Notes: generated by a model not told the origin, from the letters alone. 64,000 bases of DNA from an uncultured Pseudomonadales bacterium (GCA_951813295.1 CATOTI010000001.1:124001-188000); one strand, 5' to 3'. Counted from the first letter of the stretch, positions 16,888-25,246 are shown. Numbers and translations are program-made.

Positions 16888-16939
16888 AGTCCCGTCGCCG
16901 CTTGTCCGTAACTAATTGTTTTTATTAGTCAATCGATTG

Positions 16940-16956
16940 TTGGCACGGATATCGCT
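16940..16956 (+). promoter_or_regulatory. Sigma-54 (-24/-12) promoter of the sulfide operon
   Basis: TTGGCACG-GATA-TCGCT: the GG (16942-16943) and GC (16954-16955) elements are 12 bases apart as required. Only one base departs from the consensus TTGGCACG-N4-TTGCT. Transcription would begin near 16966-16968, about 45 bases before the persulfide dioxygenase ATG. The divergent sigma-54 activator gene supports the call. Confidence 0.85.
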
Positions 16957-17011
16957 CTATTAGGCCCGCACGTTTCTTTCGTTATGCGTTTTGTCTATTT
17001 GGAGGTGTGCC

Positions 17012-17872
17012 ATGGCGATAACCGTCGAATCCTTCTTCGATCCGGAGACATTCACTTACAGCTACGTCGTCGCGGATCAAGCGACGTCGGCGGCTGTCAT
17101 CATCGACCCCGTGCTCGACTTCGATCCGGCGTCCGGGCGCGTTTCTACCACCTCGGCGGACGCGATCAGTGCCTACGTCGAGCGTGAATCGCTCAACGTC
17201 GCCTGGATTCTCGACACGCACGTTCACGCCGATCACCTCTCGGCGATGGCGATCATGAGGGAACGCCATGGTGGCAAGACGGGCATCGGCACGCGCGTCA
17301 CCGAGGTCCAATCGATCTTCGCCGAAATGTTCAACGCGCGTGAGATGGCGCGGGATGGCTCGCAGTTCGATCGACGATTAAACGACGATGATGAACTTGT
17401 CTTCGGTGAGAGTGTGGTACGGGTCATCGAGACGCCCGGGCATACCCCCGCATGCGTAACGTATGTCATCGACGAGGCGGCGTTCGTCGGCGATACGTTG
17501 TTCATGCCGGACTACGGCACCGCTCGGACCGACTTTCCCGGCGGCGACGCGGGCGACCTCTACGGCTCGATTCAGCGGATTCTCGACCTGCCGGGCGAGA
17601 CGACGCTCTACCTGTGTCACGACTACGGTTCGGACACACGCCCAGCGTTTCACAACGTCACGAGCGTGCACGAAGAACGCGCCGGCAACGTTCAGGTCGG
17701 CGGCGGTGTCGAACTCGATGCATTCGTGGCGGAGCGGCGATGCCGGGACGCCGGTCTCGCGGCGCCGAAGCTCCTGCTGCCGTCGATCCAGTTCAACATC
17801 CGCGCGGGTCACTTTCCCCCGCCCGAGGATAACGGGACGCGTTACCTCAAGATCCCCGTTCGGAGCGCCTAG
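17012..17872 (+). CDS. pdo: Persulfide dioxygenase / MBL-fold hydrolase (ETHE1/Blh type)
   Basis: A 286-residue MBL-fold protein. Metal motif THVHADHLS (about residues 69-77) gives HxHxDH, with the next ligands in ETPGHTPACVTYV and FVGDTLFMPDYGTARTDFPGGD. The RTDFPGG segment is characteristic of persulfide dioxygenases and their Blh relatives. The enzyme oxidises glutathione persulfide to sulfite with O2 using one Fe(II). Start ATG 17012 has GGAGGTG upstream. It is the first gene after the sigma-54 promoter. Its product sulfite could leave through the TauE/SafE exporter encoded immediately next (ATG adjacent to this stop). Confidence 0.92.
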   Translation: MAITVESFFDPETFTYSYVVADQATSAAVIIDPVLDFDPASGRVSTTSADAISAYVERESLNVAWILDTHVHADHLSAMAIMRERHGGKTGIGTRVTEVQSIFAEMFNAREMARDGSQFDRRLNDDDELVFGESVVRVIETPGHTPACVTYVIDEAAFVGDTLFMPDYGTARTDFPGGDAGDLYGSIQRILDLPGETTLYLCHDYGSDTRPAFHNVTSVHEERAGNVQVGGGVELDAFVAERRCRDAGLAAPKLLLPSIQFNIRAGHFPPPEDNGTRYLKIPVRSA

Positions 17873-18649
17873 ATGATCGCTCTGTTGGCATGGCCCGGCG
17901 CCATCGCGATCGGCCTTAGTCTCGGGCTCCTCGGTTCGGGTGGCTCGATTCTCACGGTCCCCGTACTCGTTTATCTGTTGGGACAGGACGAAAAGCTCGC
18001 GATCGCCGGTTCGCTGGCGATCGTCGCGGCGATCGCGGCCGCCGGGAGCCTGCCCTATGTGCGCGAGCGTCTGGTGGACTGGCGTAACGTTTTGCTCTTC
18101 GGCGTCCCGGGTATGGCGGGCACCTATCTCGGCGGCTGGTCTTCGGTTCTCGTTTCCGGAACCGTGCAACTTGCCGTCTTTGCGGTCGTCATGGTGCTGG
18201 CCGCGTACTTCATGCTGCGACCGCGCGATGACCTCGAAACCGTCGGCCAACGCGAGATCCGAGGCGGACTGAGAATCACCGTCGATGGGCTTGCTGTCGG
18301 CGCGCTGACCGGATTCGTCGGCGTCGGGGGCGGTTTTCTCGTCGTTCCGGCGCTCGTCCTGCTCGGCGGCTTGACGATGCATCGAGCGGTCGCGACGAGT
18401 CTCGTGATCATCGCGATGAAGTCCGCCGTCGGGTTCGCCAAGTACGTGCAGATTCTCGACGCTGAAGGGCTGGTACTCGACGTCGACGTTCTCGTCACGG
18501 TTGCCGCGATCGGTATTGCGGGTAGCTACGCCGGGAGTCTGGTTGGCAAACGCGTGCCGACGGACCGGTTGCAGCGCTACTTCGGCGTATTCCTGGTGGG
18601 CATGGGGACCTACATCCTCGTGACCACCGGCGCGAGCCTCCTCGGTTAG
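17873..18649 (+). CDS. TauE/SafE (TSUP) family sulfite/sulfur-anion exporter
   Basis: A 258-residue integral membrane protein with about eight spans in two internally similar halves. The glycine-rich openings of each half are GLSLGLLGSGGSILTVPVLVYLLG and GALTGFVGVGGGFLVVPALVLLGG, the signature repeats of TSUP transporters. It starts on the base after the upstream stop codon, so the genes are tightly coupled. Placed between a dioxygenase that makes sulfite and SQR, it most likely exports sulfite or another sulfur oxyanion across the inner membrane; this is inferred from context. Confidence 0.92.
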   Translation: MIALLAWPGAIAIGLSLGLLGSGGSILTVPVLVYLLGQDEKLAIAGSLAIVAAIAAAGSLPYVRERLVDWRNVLLFGVPGMAGTYLGGWSSVLVSGTVQLAVFAVVMVLAAYFMLRPRDDLETVGQREIRGGLRITVDGLAVGALTGFVGVGGGFLVVPALVLLGGLTMHRAVATSLVIIAMKSAVGFAKYVQILDAEGLVLDVDVLVTVAAIGIAGSYAGSLVGKRVPTDRLQRYFGVFLVGMGTYILVTTGASLLG

Positions 18650-18658
18650 GCGGTGCGC

Positions 18659-18898
18659 ATGAAACTTCGACACCTGGATCGCGATGTTTACGTCGCCGAT
18701 CAACTCACCGTCGCCGACCTCGAAGCGCTCGCGCACCGTGGCGTGCGATCGATGCTCGGCTGGGCGCTCACTTCTCTCGATGCCAAGGGCGTCAACGCTG
18801 TCGTCGAAGCCGTTACGGGAGCGGGCTTCGACACCGCGACCCCGGGCTTCGCAATCACCAAAGAGACCAATCCCGCTTGTCACAAGGAAGAAAGTTAA
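18659..18898 (+). pseudogene. Internally deleted DUF442 / Blh phosphatase-like protein
   Basis: A 79-residue frame. The N-terminus MKLRHLDRDVYVADQLTVAD and EALAHRGVRSM matches the opening of DUF442 (dual-specificity-phosphatase-like) domains. The C-terminal part (GWALTSLDAKGVNAVVEAVTGAGFD) resembles the end of that domain, after the catalytic loop. The middle 50-60 residues, including the Cys-x5-Arg loop expected of an active DUF442/rhodanese-like domain, are missing. The frame is kept open and ends TAATG with SQR, so it may still be translated and serve coupling. It could also be a genuine small protein of unknown role. Confidence 0.6.
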
Positions 18899-20148
18899 TG
18901 GCTCAACATAGGAAGAACGTCGTCATCGTAGGCGGTGGCGCCGGGGGCATCGCTGCGGCGAGTTCGGTCCTGAAGCGAGAATCGAACGTGCACGTCTCGA
19001 TCGTCGAGCCGAGCGATACGCACAAATACCAGCCAGGCTGGACGCTCGTCGGCGGCGGCGTGTTCGATCAACGCGACGGACTGCGGTCCATGGCCGACGT
19101 GATGCCGAAACGCGCGACGTGGGTTCGCCAAGCCGTAGCGGGCTTCGAGCCGCGCACCAACACGGTCATCCTCGATGACGGTGCACGCCTTCGATACGAC
19201 GCATTGATCGTCTCGCCCGGGATCGAACTCGCCTGGGACGAGGTCGAAGGCTTGTCGGAGTCCCTCGGTCGAAACGGCGTCACGTCGAACTACGACATCC
19301 AGCACGCGCCCTATACATGGGAACTCGTTTCCGGTTTTCGCGAAGGTCGGGCTTTGTTCACCCAACCGCCGATGCCGATCAAGTGTGCCGGTGCGCCGCA
19401 GAAGGCGATGTACCTTTCCTGCTTCGATTGGGAGCAGAAGTGCCACCTCGGCAACATCGACGTGGCTTTCCACAACGCGGGCGGTGCGCTTTTTGGAGTC
19501 GCCGACTACGTGCCGGCGCTCGAGGGCTACGTGTCGCGCTATGGCATCGATCTGAACTTCAATCAGAACCTCGTCGCCGTGGATGGCGAAGGCCAAAAAG
19601 CGTGGTTCGAGGTGGATGGTGAACGTCGCGGCGTCGAATTCGACCTGCTGCACGTCTGCCCGCCCCAGCGCGCACCGGCGTTCGTGGCGCAGAGCTCGTT
19701 GGCGGATACCGGCGGGTGGATCGAGGTCGATCAAACCACGCTGCAACACGCTCGATTCGAAAACGTCTTTCGGTCTCGGGGATGCGATCTCCGCGCCCAA
19801 CGCGAAAACGGCGGCGGCCGTGCGCAAGCAGGCGCCCGTCGTGGCGATCAATGTGCTTCGTGTGCTAGCCGGGCGCGCACCCGGAGCAGCGTACGACGGC
19901 TACGGTTCGTGCCCGCTCACCGTCGAACGAGGCAAAGTCGTGCTCGCTGAGTTCGGCTACGGTGGCAAACTCTTACCGAGTTTCCGCGCTGGTTGAACGA
20001 TGGGAAAACCGCGACGTCACTTGCGTGGCGACTGAAGGCGAAATGGCTGCCCGGCATCTATTTCGACCTCATGCTGAAAGGTCGCGAGTGGTTGGCGCAT
20101 CCGCAGTCGATCGCGGCACCGGCACCGACGCCGATCACGCAGTCGTAA
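18898..20148 (+). pseudogene. sqr: Sulfide:quinone oxidoreductase, reading frame broken by two compensating indels
   Basis: The N-terminal frame has the FAD motif VVIVGGGAGGIAAA, the catalytic cysteine segments KCAGAPQKAMYLSC and [11 protein letters not shown], and DTHKYQPGWTLVGGG. Near 19768-19770 (CTTTCGG) an extra T shifts the frame. The next about 215 bases encode [17 protein letters not shown] and [12 protein letters not shown] in frame 2. Near 19984-19985 a C is missing and frame 1 resumes with [16 protein letters not shown] and LKGREWL to TAA 20146-20148. Corrected, the product is about 416 residues, normal for SQR. SQR oxidises sulfide and passes electrons to quinone at the inner membrane. 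Assembly error and true decay are both possible. Confidence 0.9.
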
Positions 20149-20175
20149 CGGGGTTTTCCGCTTCAGGAGAAGGTC

Positions 20176-20568
20176 ATGGGTGACGCGATTCTCGGCGGGA
20201 TGGTGATCGGGCTTGCCGCCGTCACGTTGATGTTGAGCCACGGTCGAATCGCCGGCATCAGCGGTATTGCCGCGACGGCGCTCACGCGTCCGTGGCCGCG
20301 ATGGGCCGTGCTCTTCGTCATCGGGCTGCTGATCGGTGGCGGCGTGACGACTTATCTGCAGGGACTTTCGGTCGAGCGCGATTGGTCGGCGGTTTCGCCA
20401 TTGCTCGTCGTCGGTGGTGTGCTCGTCGGTGTGGGCACGCGCCTCGGGTCGGGCTGCACGAGTGGCCATGGTGTTTGCGGTATCGCGCGTTTTTCGAAGC
20501 GATCGATCGTGGCGACGGGGACGTTTCTGATCGTGGCGATCGTCACGGCGACGGGCGTACACGGATGA
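20176..20568 (+). CDS. YeeE/YedE-type (DUF395) thiosulfate/sulfur transporter, half 1
   Basis: A 130-residue membrane protein with about four spans and the defining motif GSGCTSGHGVCGIARFSKRS (about residues 91-110), whose cysteines lie along the sulfur path in YeeE structures. It is one of two adjacent half-size genes, a common arrangement, and its stop overlaps the next start (ATGA). It probably moves thiosulfate or sulfane sulfur across the inner membrane for the oxidation system. It follows the SQR stop by 27 bases. Confidence 0.9.
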   Translation: MGDAILGGMVIGLAAVTLMLSHGRIAGISGIAATALTRPWPRWAVLFVIGLLIGGGVTTYLQGLSVERDWSAVSPLLVVGGVLVGVGTRLGSGCTSGHGVCGIARFSKRSIVATGTFLIVAIVTATGVHG

Positions 20569-21011
20569 AGGGTTTCACCGCGCTCCTCGCTGGCATGCTT
20601 TTCGGTATCGGGCTCGCCTGGTCGGGTATGTCGGACCCCGCCGTCGTGCTCTCATTCCTGACGATTTCACTCGATTGGAATCCGGCGCTCATCGGGACAA
20701 TGGGTGGCGCGTTGGCGGTGACCGCCGTCGGCTACGCGCGGGTCAGGCGCCTCGAGCGACCGCTCTTCGAAGCGGATTTCTCCATTCCGACGGCCGGCGC
20801 GGTCGACAAACGATTGATCGCCGGGGCTTCTGTTTTTGGCGTCGGCTGGGGGCTTTCCGGTTTCTGTCCGGGGCCGGGACTCGTCGCCTTCGCCGTGCTC
20901 GATGTACGAGCGCTCACTTTCGTTGCGGCGTTCCTGGGTGGCGTGTTTCTGTACGAAGCGTTGAATCGTGAACGCGTCGCCGTGCGTGATCACACAATCG
21001 CGGACGGCTGA
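20565..21011 (+). CDS. YeeE/YedE-type (DUF395) transporter, half 2
   Basis: A 148-residue protein with the second-half signature GLAWSGMSDPAVVLSFL and the cysteine motif GWGLSGFCPGPGLVAFA (about residues 93-109). It has about four membrane spans. It overlaps the first half by four bases and would combine with it to make a full YeeE-like channel. It ends 21 bases before the bd oxidase gene, extending the sulfide operon into the respiratory genes. Confidence 0.9.
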   Translation: MKGFTALLAGMLFGIGLAWSGMSDPAVVLSFLTISLDWNPALIGTMGGALAVTAVGYARVRRLERPLFEADFSIPTAGAVDKRLIAGASVFGVGWGLSGFCPGPGLVAFAVLDVRALTFVAAFLGGVFLYEALNRERVAVRDHTIADG

Positions 21012-21032
21012 CGCCCGAGTGGGAGGTTAGCG

Positions 21033-22418
21033 GTGGAATTACTGCTCGACGCCGTCTTTCTCGCCCGGATCCAGTTCGCCTTCACGATCGCGTTCCACAT
21101 CGTCTTTCCGGCGATCTCGATCGGCCTCGCGGCTTATCTGGCGGTGCTGGAGGTGCTCTGGCTCACGACGGGTCGCGAGCTTTACTTCGCCGTGTTCAAA
21201 CGCTGGTTGAAGCCCTTCGCGATCGTTTTCGGCATGGGCGTCGTGTCCGGCGTCGTCATGAGCTATCAGTTCGGCACCAACTGGGGGCCGTTTTCGGATC
21301 TGACCGGCCCCGTGCTCGGTCCGCTGATGGGCTATGAGGTCTTGACCGCCTTCTTCCTCGAGGCGGGTTTCCTCGGCGTGATGCTCTTCGGCGCCGATCG
21401 CGTCAGTCCGCGGATGCACTGCTTCGCGACGCTGATGGTTGCCGTCGGTACCGTCATCTCGGCCTTCTGGATCCTCTCGGTGAATAGCTGGATGCAGACC
21501 CCGGCGGGCTACACGATCAACGACGTGGGCCAGTTCGTTCCCGCCGACTGGTGGGCGGTGGTGTTCAACCCGTCTTTCCCGTACCGGCTCGTACATATGG
21601 TGTTGGCGGCCTATCTCACCACGTCGTTTCTGGTCGGCGGCACTGCGGCGTGGCATCTCTTGCGTCGGCGGGGTGGAGAAGCGGTGAGGCTCGATTTCTC
21701 CATGGCGCTCTGGATGGCGGCTTTGGTAGCGCCACTGCAGATCGTCGCGGGCGACCTACACGGGCTCAACACGCTCGAGTATCAGCCGCGAAAGGTGGCC
21801 GCGATGGAGGGCCATTTCGATACCCAGCGTGGTGCACCGCTCATCCTCTTCGGCTGGCCCGACGAAGCCGCTGGAGAAGTCCGCTTTCCCGTCGAGATTC
21901 CGAACCTTGGCAGCTTGATCCTGACGCACGAATGGGACGGTGAAATCGTCGGCCTCGACGCCTGGCCACGCGAGGAGTGGCCGAGCGTCCCGATCGTCTT
22001 CTGGAGCTTTCGCATCATGGTCGCGCTCGGGTTTCTGATGGTCGCGGCCGGGATGGCGAGTCTTTGGCTGCGCTATCGGCGCCATCTGTACGACACGGTC
22101 TGGTTTCAGCGCGCCATGATCACGCTCGCCCCGAGCGGATTGATCGCGCTCCTTTCGGGCTGGGTTACGACCGAAGTGGGCCGCCAGCCGTACACGGTTT
22201 ACGGGCTCCTGAAGACGGTCGATTCCGCTTCGCCCATCGATTTGCCCGCCATTTCGGCGTCGCTTGCGGCGTTCGTCGTCTGCTATCTCGTGGTGTTCGG
22301 CGCGGGCATCTTCTATCTATTGCGTACCCTCAAGCGTATGCCCGATGAAGTTGCGAGCGATGCGGTCGACGAATCGCCGAGTGTCAAAGGCCACGTGCTG
22401 AGTAGCGGCGGTGGCTGA
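21033..22418 (+). CDS. cioA: Cytochrome bd-type (cyanide-insensitive) quinol oxidase subunit I
   Basis: A 461-residue protein from GTG with GGGAGG upstream. The haem b595 region has FAFTIAFHIVFPAISIGLAAY (His near residue 20), SYQFGTNW and GYEVLTAFFLEAGFLG. The haem b558 His is in YRLVHMVLAAY. A GWVTTEVGRQP motif is present and the Q-loop is short, typical of CIO-type oxidases that tolerate cyanide and sulfide. It oxidises ubiquinol and reduces O2 to water. Its place directly after sqr and yeeE links it to electrons from sulfide. It overlaps cioB by eight bases. Confidence 0.95.
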   Translation: MELLLDAVFLARIQFAFTIAFHIVFPAISIGLAAYLAVLEVLWLTTGRELYFAVFKRWLKPFAIVFGMGVVSGVVMSYQFGTNWGPFSDLTGPVLGPLMGYEVLTAFFLEAGFLGVMLFGADRVSPRMHCFATLMVAVGTVISAFWILSVNSWMQTPAGYTINDVGQFVPADWWAVVFNPSFPYRLVHMVLAAYLTTSFLVGGTAAWHLLRRRGGEAVRLDFSMALWMAALVAPLQIVAGDLHGLNTLEYQPRKVAAMEGHFDTQRGAPLILFGWPDEAAGEVRFPVEIPNLGSLILTHEWDGEIVGLDAWPREEWPSVPIVFWSFRIMVALGFLMVAAGMASLWLRYRRHLYDTVWFQRAMITLAPSGLIALLSGWVTTEVGRQPYTVYGLLKTVDSASPIDLPAISASLAAFVVCYLVVFGAGIFYLLRTLKRMPDEVASDAVDESPSVKGHVLSSGGG

Positions 22419-23421
22419 GGTGGAAATCCTGCCTCTGCTCTGGGCCGCGGTTCTTGCAGCCGCAGTGTTGGCTTATGCCGTGCTCGACGGCTTCGATCTG
22501 GGTGTCGGACTGGTCTTTCCGTTCCTTGCGGAAGATGAAAAGAGCACCGCTATACGCACCATCGCACCGATCTGGGACGGTAACGAAACATGGCTCGTGC
22601 TCGGTGGGGGCGGGCTCTTTGCGGCGTTCCCTCTCGCCTATTCCGCCGTCTTCACCGCGTTCTACGTGCCGCTCATCGTGATGCTCTTGGCACTGGTCGT
22701 TCGCGGTGTCTCGCTCGAGTACCGAGAGAAGACCGAACGATGGCGGCCGTTCTGGAATGTCGGTTTCTGGGGCGGCTCGTTCGCCGCCGCACTCGCGCAA
22801 GGCATCATGCTCGGCGCGTTCATCCAGGGCATCGAAGTCGAGGACCGGGCGTATGCCGGCGGTTGGTTCGACTGGCTGACGCTCTATTCCGTGACGTGCG
22901 GCGTGGCGATCGTGCTCGGCTACGGGCTCCTCGGCACGACCTGGCTGGTGATGAAAACCAACGTCGTCTCCGCGCGTATGCGACCAGTGGTGCTGCCCCT
23001 CGCCGTGGGCGTTCTGGCGATGATCGCGTGCGTGAGCATCTGGACACCGTTCCTTGATCCGCGCCTGACGGAACGCTGGTTCGTCTGGCCTGAACTCACC
23101 TGGCTGATACCCGTACCGATCGCGATCGGCGCCGTCGGCGTCGCGCTCCTCGGCGCGATCCGAAGCGGTCGCGATGGCGCGCCGTTCTATCTCTCGCAAG
23201 CGCTCTTCATCGTGACCTTTGCCGGTTTCGGCATCAGCACCTACCCCTATATCGTCCCGCACGAGGTGACGATCTGGGAGGCGGCGTCGCCCGAGACGAG
23301 TCTCGTCTTCCTGGGGGTCGGCATGTTGGTGCTGCTGCCGGTCGTCATTGGCTACACCGTGCATACGTATTGGGTGTTTCGTGGCAAAACGCCCGAGGGC
23401 GGCGGCTACGAATCGCCATGA
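22411..23421 (+). CDS. cioB: Cytochrome bd-type quinol oxidase subunit II
   Basis: A 336-residue membrane protein with GTG start inside the end of cioA. Family motifs are visible: YAVLDGFDLGVGLVFPFL, IWDGNETWLVLGGGGLFAAFP, FVWPELTWLIPVPI and GFGISTYPYIVPHEVTIWEAA. It pairs with subunit I to hold the oxidase complex. Its stop overlaps the start of the tiny third subunit by four bases (ATGA). Length is normal for CioB/CydB. Confidence 0.95.
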   Translation: MAEVEILPLLWAAVLAAAVLAYAVLDGFDLGVGLVFPFLAEDEKSTAIRTIAPIWDGNETWLVLGGGGLFAAFPLAYSAVFTAFYVPLIVMLLALVVRGVSLEYREKTERWRPFWNVGFWGGSFAAALAQGIMLGAFIQGIEVEDRAYAGGWFDWLTLYSVTCGVAIVLGYGLLGTTWLVMKTNVVSARMRPVVLPLAVGVLAMIACVSIWTPFLDPRLTERWFVWPELTWLIPVPIAIGAVGVALLGAIRSGRDGAPFYLSQALFIVTFAGFGISTYPYIVPHEVTIWEAASPETSLVFLGVGMLVLLPVVIGYTVHTYWVFRGKTPEGGGYESP

Positions 23422-23525
23422 GGTCGAAACCCACCCAATGGCTCTGGTTCGTATGCCTCTATCTCACTGGCGCGAGCGCGGTCGCGGGTATCGCTTACCT
23501 CATTCGGTTCTGGCTCTCGATCTAG
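23418..23525 (+). CDS. DUF2474-type small bd-oxidase subunit
   Basis: A 35-residue open frame with an ATG overlapping the cioB stop (ATGA). It encodes MRSKPTQWLWFVCLYLTGAS and then AVAGIAYLIRFWLSI: one membrane span with a W-x-W-F start and C-terminal tail. This matches the DUF2474 family found after cioAB genes, the counterpart of CydX, which stabilises the oxidase. It closes the sulfide-respiration operon. Confidence 0.88.
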   Translation: MRSKPTQWLWFVCLYLTGASAVAGIAYLIRFWLSI

Positions 23526-23583
23526 CCACTACCCCTTCGGCTCGATGACATGCATCTGTGCACGCCCTGAAAATGCCGCGTGT

Positions 23584-23597
23584 TTGATTCAGATCAA
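23584..23597. promoter_or_regulatory. FNR/ANR box upstream of the BVMO gene
   Basis: TTGAT-TCAG-ATCAA, a perfect TTGAT-N4-ATCAA dyad. Its centre is about 69 bases before the flavoprotein ATG, compatible with a class II (-41.5) activator site. An FNR-type regulator gene lies 4 kb downstream in the same cluster. Confidence 0.85.
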
Positions 23598-23659
23598 GTC
23601 GTGACACGTGGCGGGCTTCAAAATGCTTCGAGCCCGCGCCGGTCGCGGAAGGGGAAATC

Positions 23660-25189
23660 ATGCCGAACGAAGCGCAAAGCGAAGCCACTCATGTCGACGT
23701 CCTGATCGTCGGTGCCGGGATCTCCGGCGTCGGGTCGGCGTATCACCTGAAAGAGCAGTGTCCCGACAAGAGCTTCGTCATCCTGGAAATGAAGGATACG
23801 TTCGGCGGCACCTGGGAAACGCACAAGTACCCGGGTGTCCGCTCGGACTCGGACCTCTACACGTTCGGTTACCGCTTCAAGCCCTGGATCGGCGCGCCGA
23901 TAGCGAGTGCCGAAGAGATCTTGAAGTACATGGGTGAGGTCATCGAAGAAAACGATATCGACGACAACATCCTCTATGGCCAGCGCATCACGGGATGCAG
24001 CTGGTCGAGTGAAGACAGTCGCTGGACGGTGCGCGCCATACGCCTGGCCGATGGCGCCGAGCTGACGTTTACGGCGGGTTTCCTGTGGATGTGCCAGGGC
24101 TACTACGATCACGAAAACCCCTTCGTCCCGGACTGGCCCAGCATGGATCAATACCAGGGGATGTTTGTTCACGCGCAGTTGTGGGATCCAGACATCGACT
24201 ACGCGGGCAAGAAGGTGCTCGTGATCGGCTCCGGCGCGACGGCCGCGACGATCATTCCCGCGATGGCGGAAACCGCGGGTCACGTCACGATGCTGCAGCG
24301 TTCACCGACCTATTTCTTCTGCAGTGAAAACCGTAACGAACTGGCCGACCGACTCCGCGAGATCGGCATCGATGAACCGACCGTGCACCGCGTCGTGCGA
24401 GCTCAGATCACCCACGATCAGGACCTCATGACAAAGCGCTGTCAGACCGAGCCCGACGCCGTGTTCGAGGAGCTGAAGGCGTTGGTGCGCCACTACGCGG
24501 GCGAGGATTTCGAGTTCGAACCGCACTTCACGCCCAACTACCGCGTGTGGCAACAGCGTCTCGCGTTCTGCCCGGAAGGCGATATCTTCAAGGCGGCGGT
24601 CGCAGGTCAGCTCAGTGTGGTCACGGATACGCTCGAGACCTTCACCGAAAAAGGCGTGCGGACGAGTTCGGGAGAAGAGATCGAAGCCGACATCGTCATC
24701 GCCGCCACGGGTTTCCGCCTCTCGGTGATGGGTGAAATCCCCTTCGAGGTCGATGGTGAAGCCGTCGACTGGCACGAGACGGTCAACTATCGCGGGATGA
24801 TGTTTACCGGCGTACCCAACCTCGCCTGGGTGTTCGGCTATTTCCGCGCGAGCTGGACGCTCCGCGTCGACATACTCGGCGATTTCGCCTGCAACCTCTT
24901 GAACCACATGGACAAAATCGGCGCCCGGCGTGTCGATGTCGCAATGCGCGACGAAGATGCCGACATGCAGATCCTGCCGTGGATCGAACCGGACAACTTC
25001 AATCCGAACTATCTGATGCGGGACATCGATCGGCTACCGCAGCGTGGCGACAGACCCGAATGGCGTCACAACCAGGACTATTGGCGCGAACGCGAGGACA
25101 TTCCGGCGACCGATCTGGACGGCCCGGAGTTCCTTTACGACGGTGAGCGCCGTTCGCGCGACGCCATGCAAAACGCGGCCGCTGGCTGA
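23660..25189 (+). CDS. Flavin-containing (Baeyer-Villiger-type) monooxygenase
   Basis: A 509-residue protein. The FAD Rossmann motif is VDVLIVGAGISGVGSAYHL (about residues 12-30), followed by LEMKDTFGGTWETHKYPGVRSDSD, the GGTW and YPG motifs of class B monooxygenases. YQGMFVHAQLWD fits the BVMO fingerprint FxGxxxHxxxW(P/D), and VLVIGSGATAATI is the NADPH motif. ATGFRLSVMG and a C-terminal YL/DRLPQRG follow. It inserts oxygen into ketones or oxidises heteroatoms using NADPH and O2. GGAAGGGG precedes the ATG. A perfect FNR box upstream links it to oxygen supply and to the next gene, which has the same box. Confidence 0.93.
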   Translation: MPNEAQSEATHVDVLIVGAGISGVGSAYHLKEQCPDKSFVILEMKDTFGGTWETHKYPGVRSDSDLYTFGYRFKPWIGAPIASAEEILKYMGEVIEENDIDDNILYGQRITGCSWSSEDSRWTVRAIRLADGAELTFTAGFLWMCQGYYDHENPFVPDWPSMDQYQGMFVHAQLWDPDIDYAGKKVLVIGSGATAATIIPAMAETAGHVTMLQRSPTYFFCSENRNELADRLREIGIDEPTVHRVVRAQITHDQDLMTKRCQTEPDAVFEELKALVRHYAGEDFEFEPHFTPNYRVWQQRLAFCPEGDIFKAAVAGQLSVVTDTLETFTEKGVRTSSGEEIEADIVIAATGFRLSVMGEIPFEVDGEAVDWHETVNYRGMMFTGVPNLAWVFGYFRASWTLRVDILGDFACNLLNHMDKIGARRVDVAMRDEDADMQILPWIEPDNFNPNYLMRDIDRLPQRGDRPEWRHNQDYWREREDIPATDLDGPEFLYDGERRSRDAMQNAAAG

Positions 25190-25199
25190 CATCGACATC

Positions 25200-25234
25200 G
25201 GCCCGCCTGACGGCGGGCCATCGGCGCGGTTTTT
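25200..25234 (+). terminator. Possible terminator after the BVMO gene
   Basis: GGCCCGCC-TGAC-GGCGGGCC (25200-25219), an 8-bp GC stem with a tetraloop, follows the stop by 11 bases. A T5 run comes only after ten more bases and overlaps the next FNR box, so termination may be partial. Confidence 0.55.
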
Positions 25235-25246
25235 GATTCGGATCAA
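25233..25246. promoter_or_regulatory. FNR/ANR box upstream of the diiron oxygenase gene
   Basis: TTGAT-TCGG-ATCAA, again a perfect dyad. The centre is about 66 bases before the ATG, nearly the same spacing as the box before the BVMO gene, so both promoters are probably controlled together. Confidence 0.85.

Noticed and set aside
17378..18883. A 501-codon open frame on the minus strand
   Set aside because: It is the antisense shadow of the pdo and tauE-like genes; composition is Arg/Asp/His-rich with no domain, while the plus strand has clear family motifs.
22384..23364. A 326-codon minus-strand open frame
   Set aside because: Shadow of cioB; residue make-up is His/Arg/Asp-biased as expected for antisense frames.
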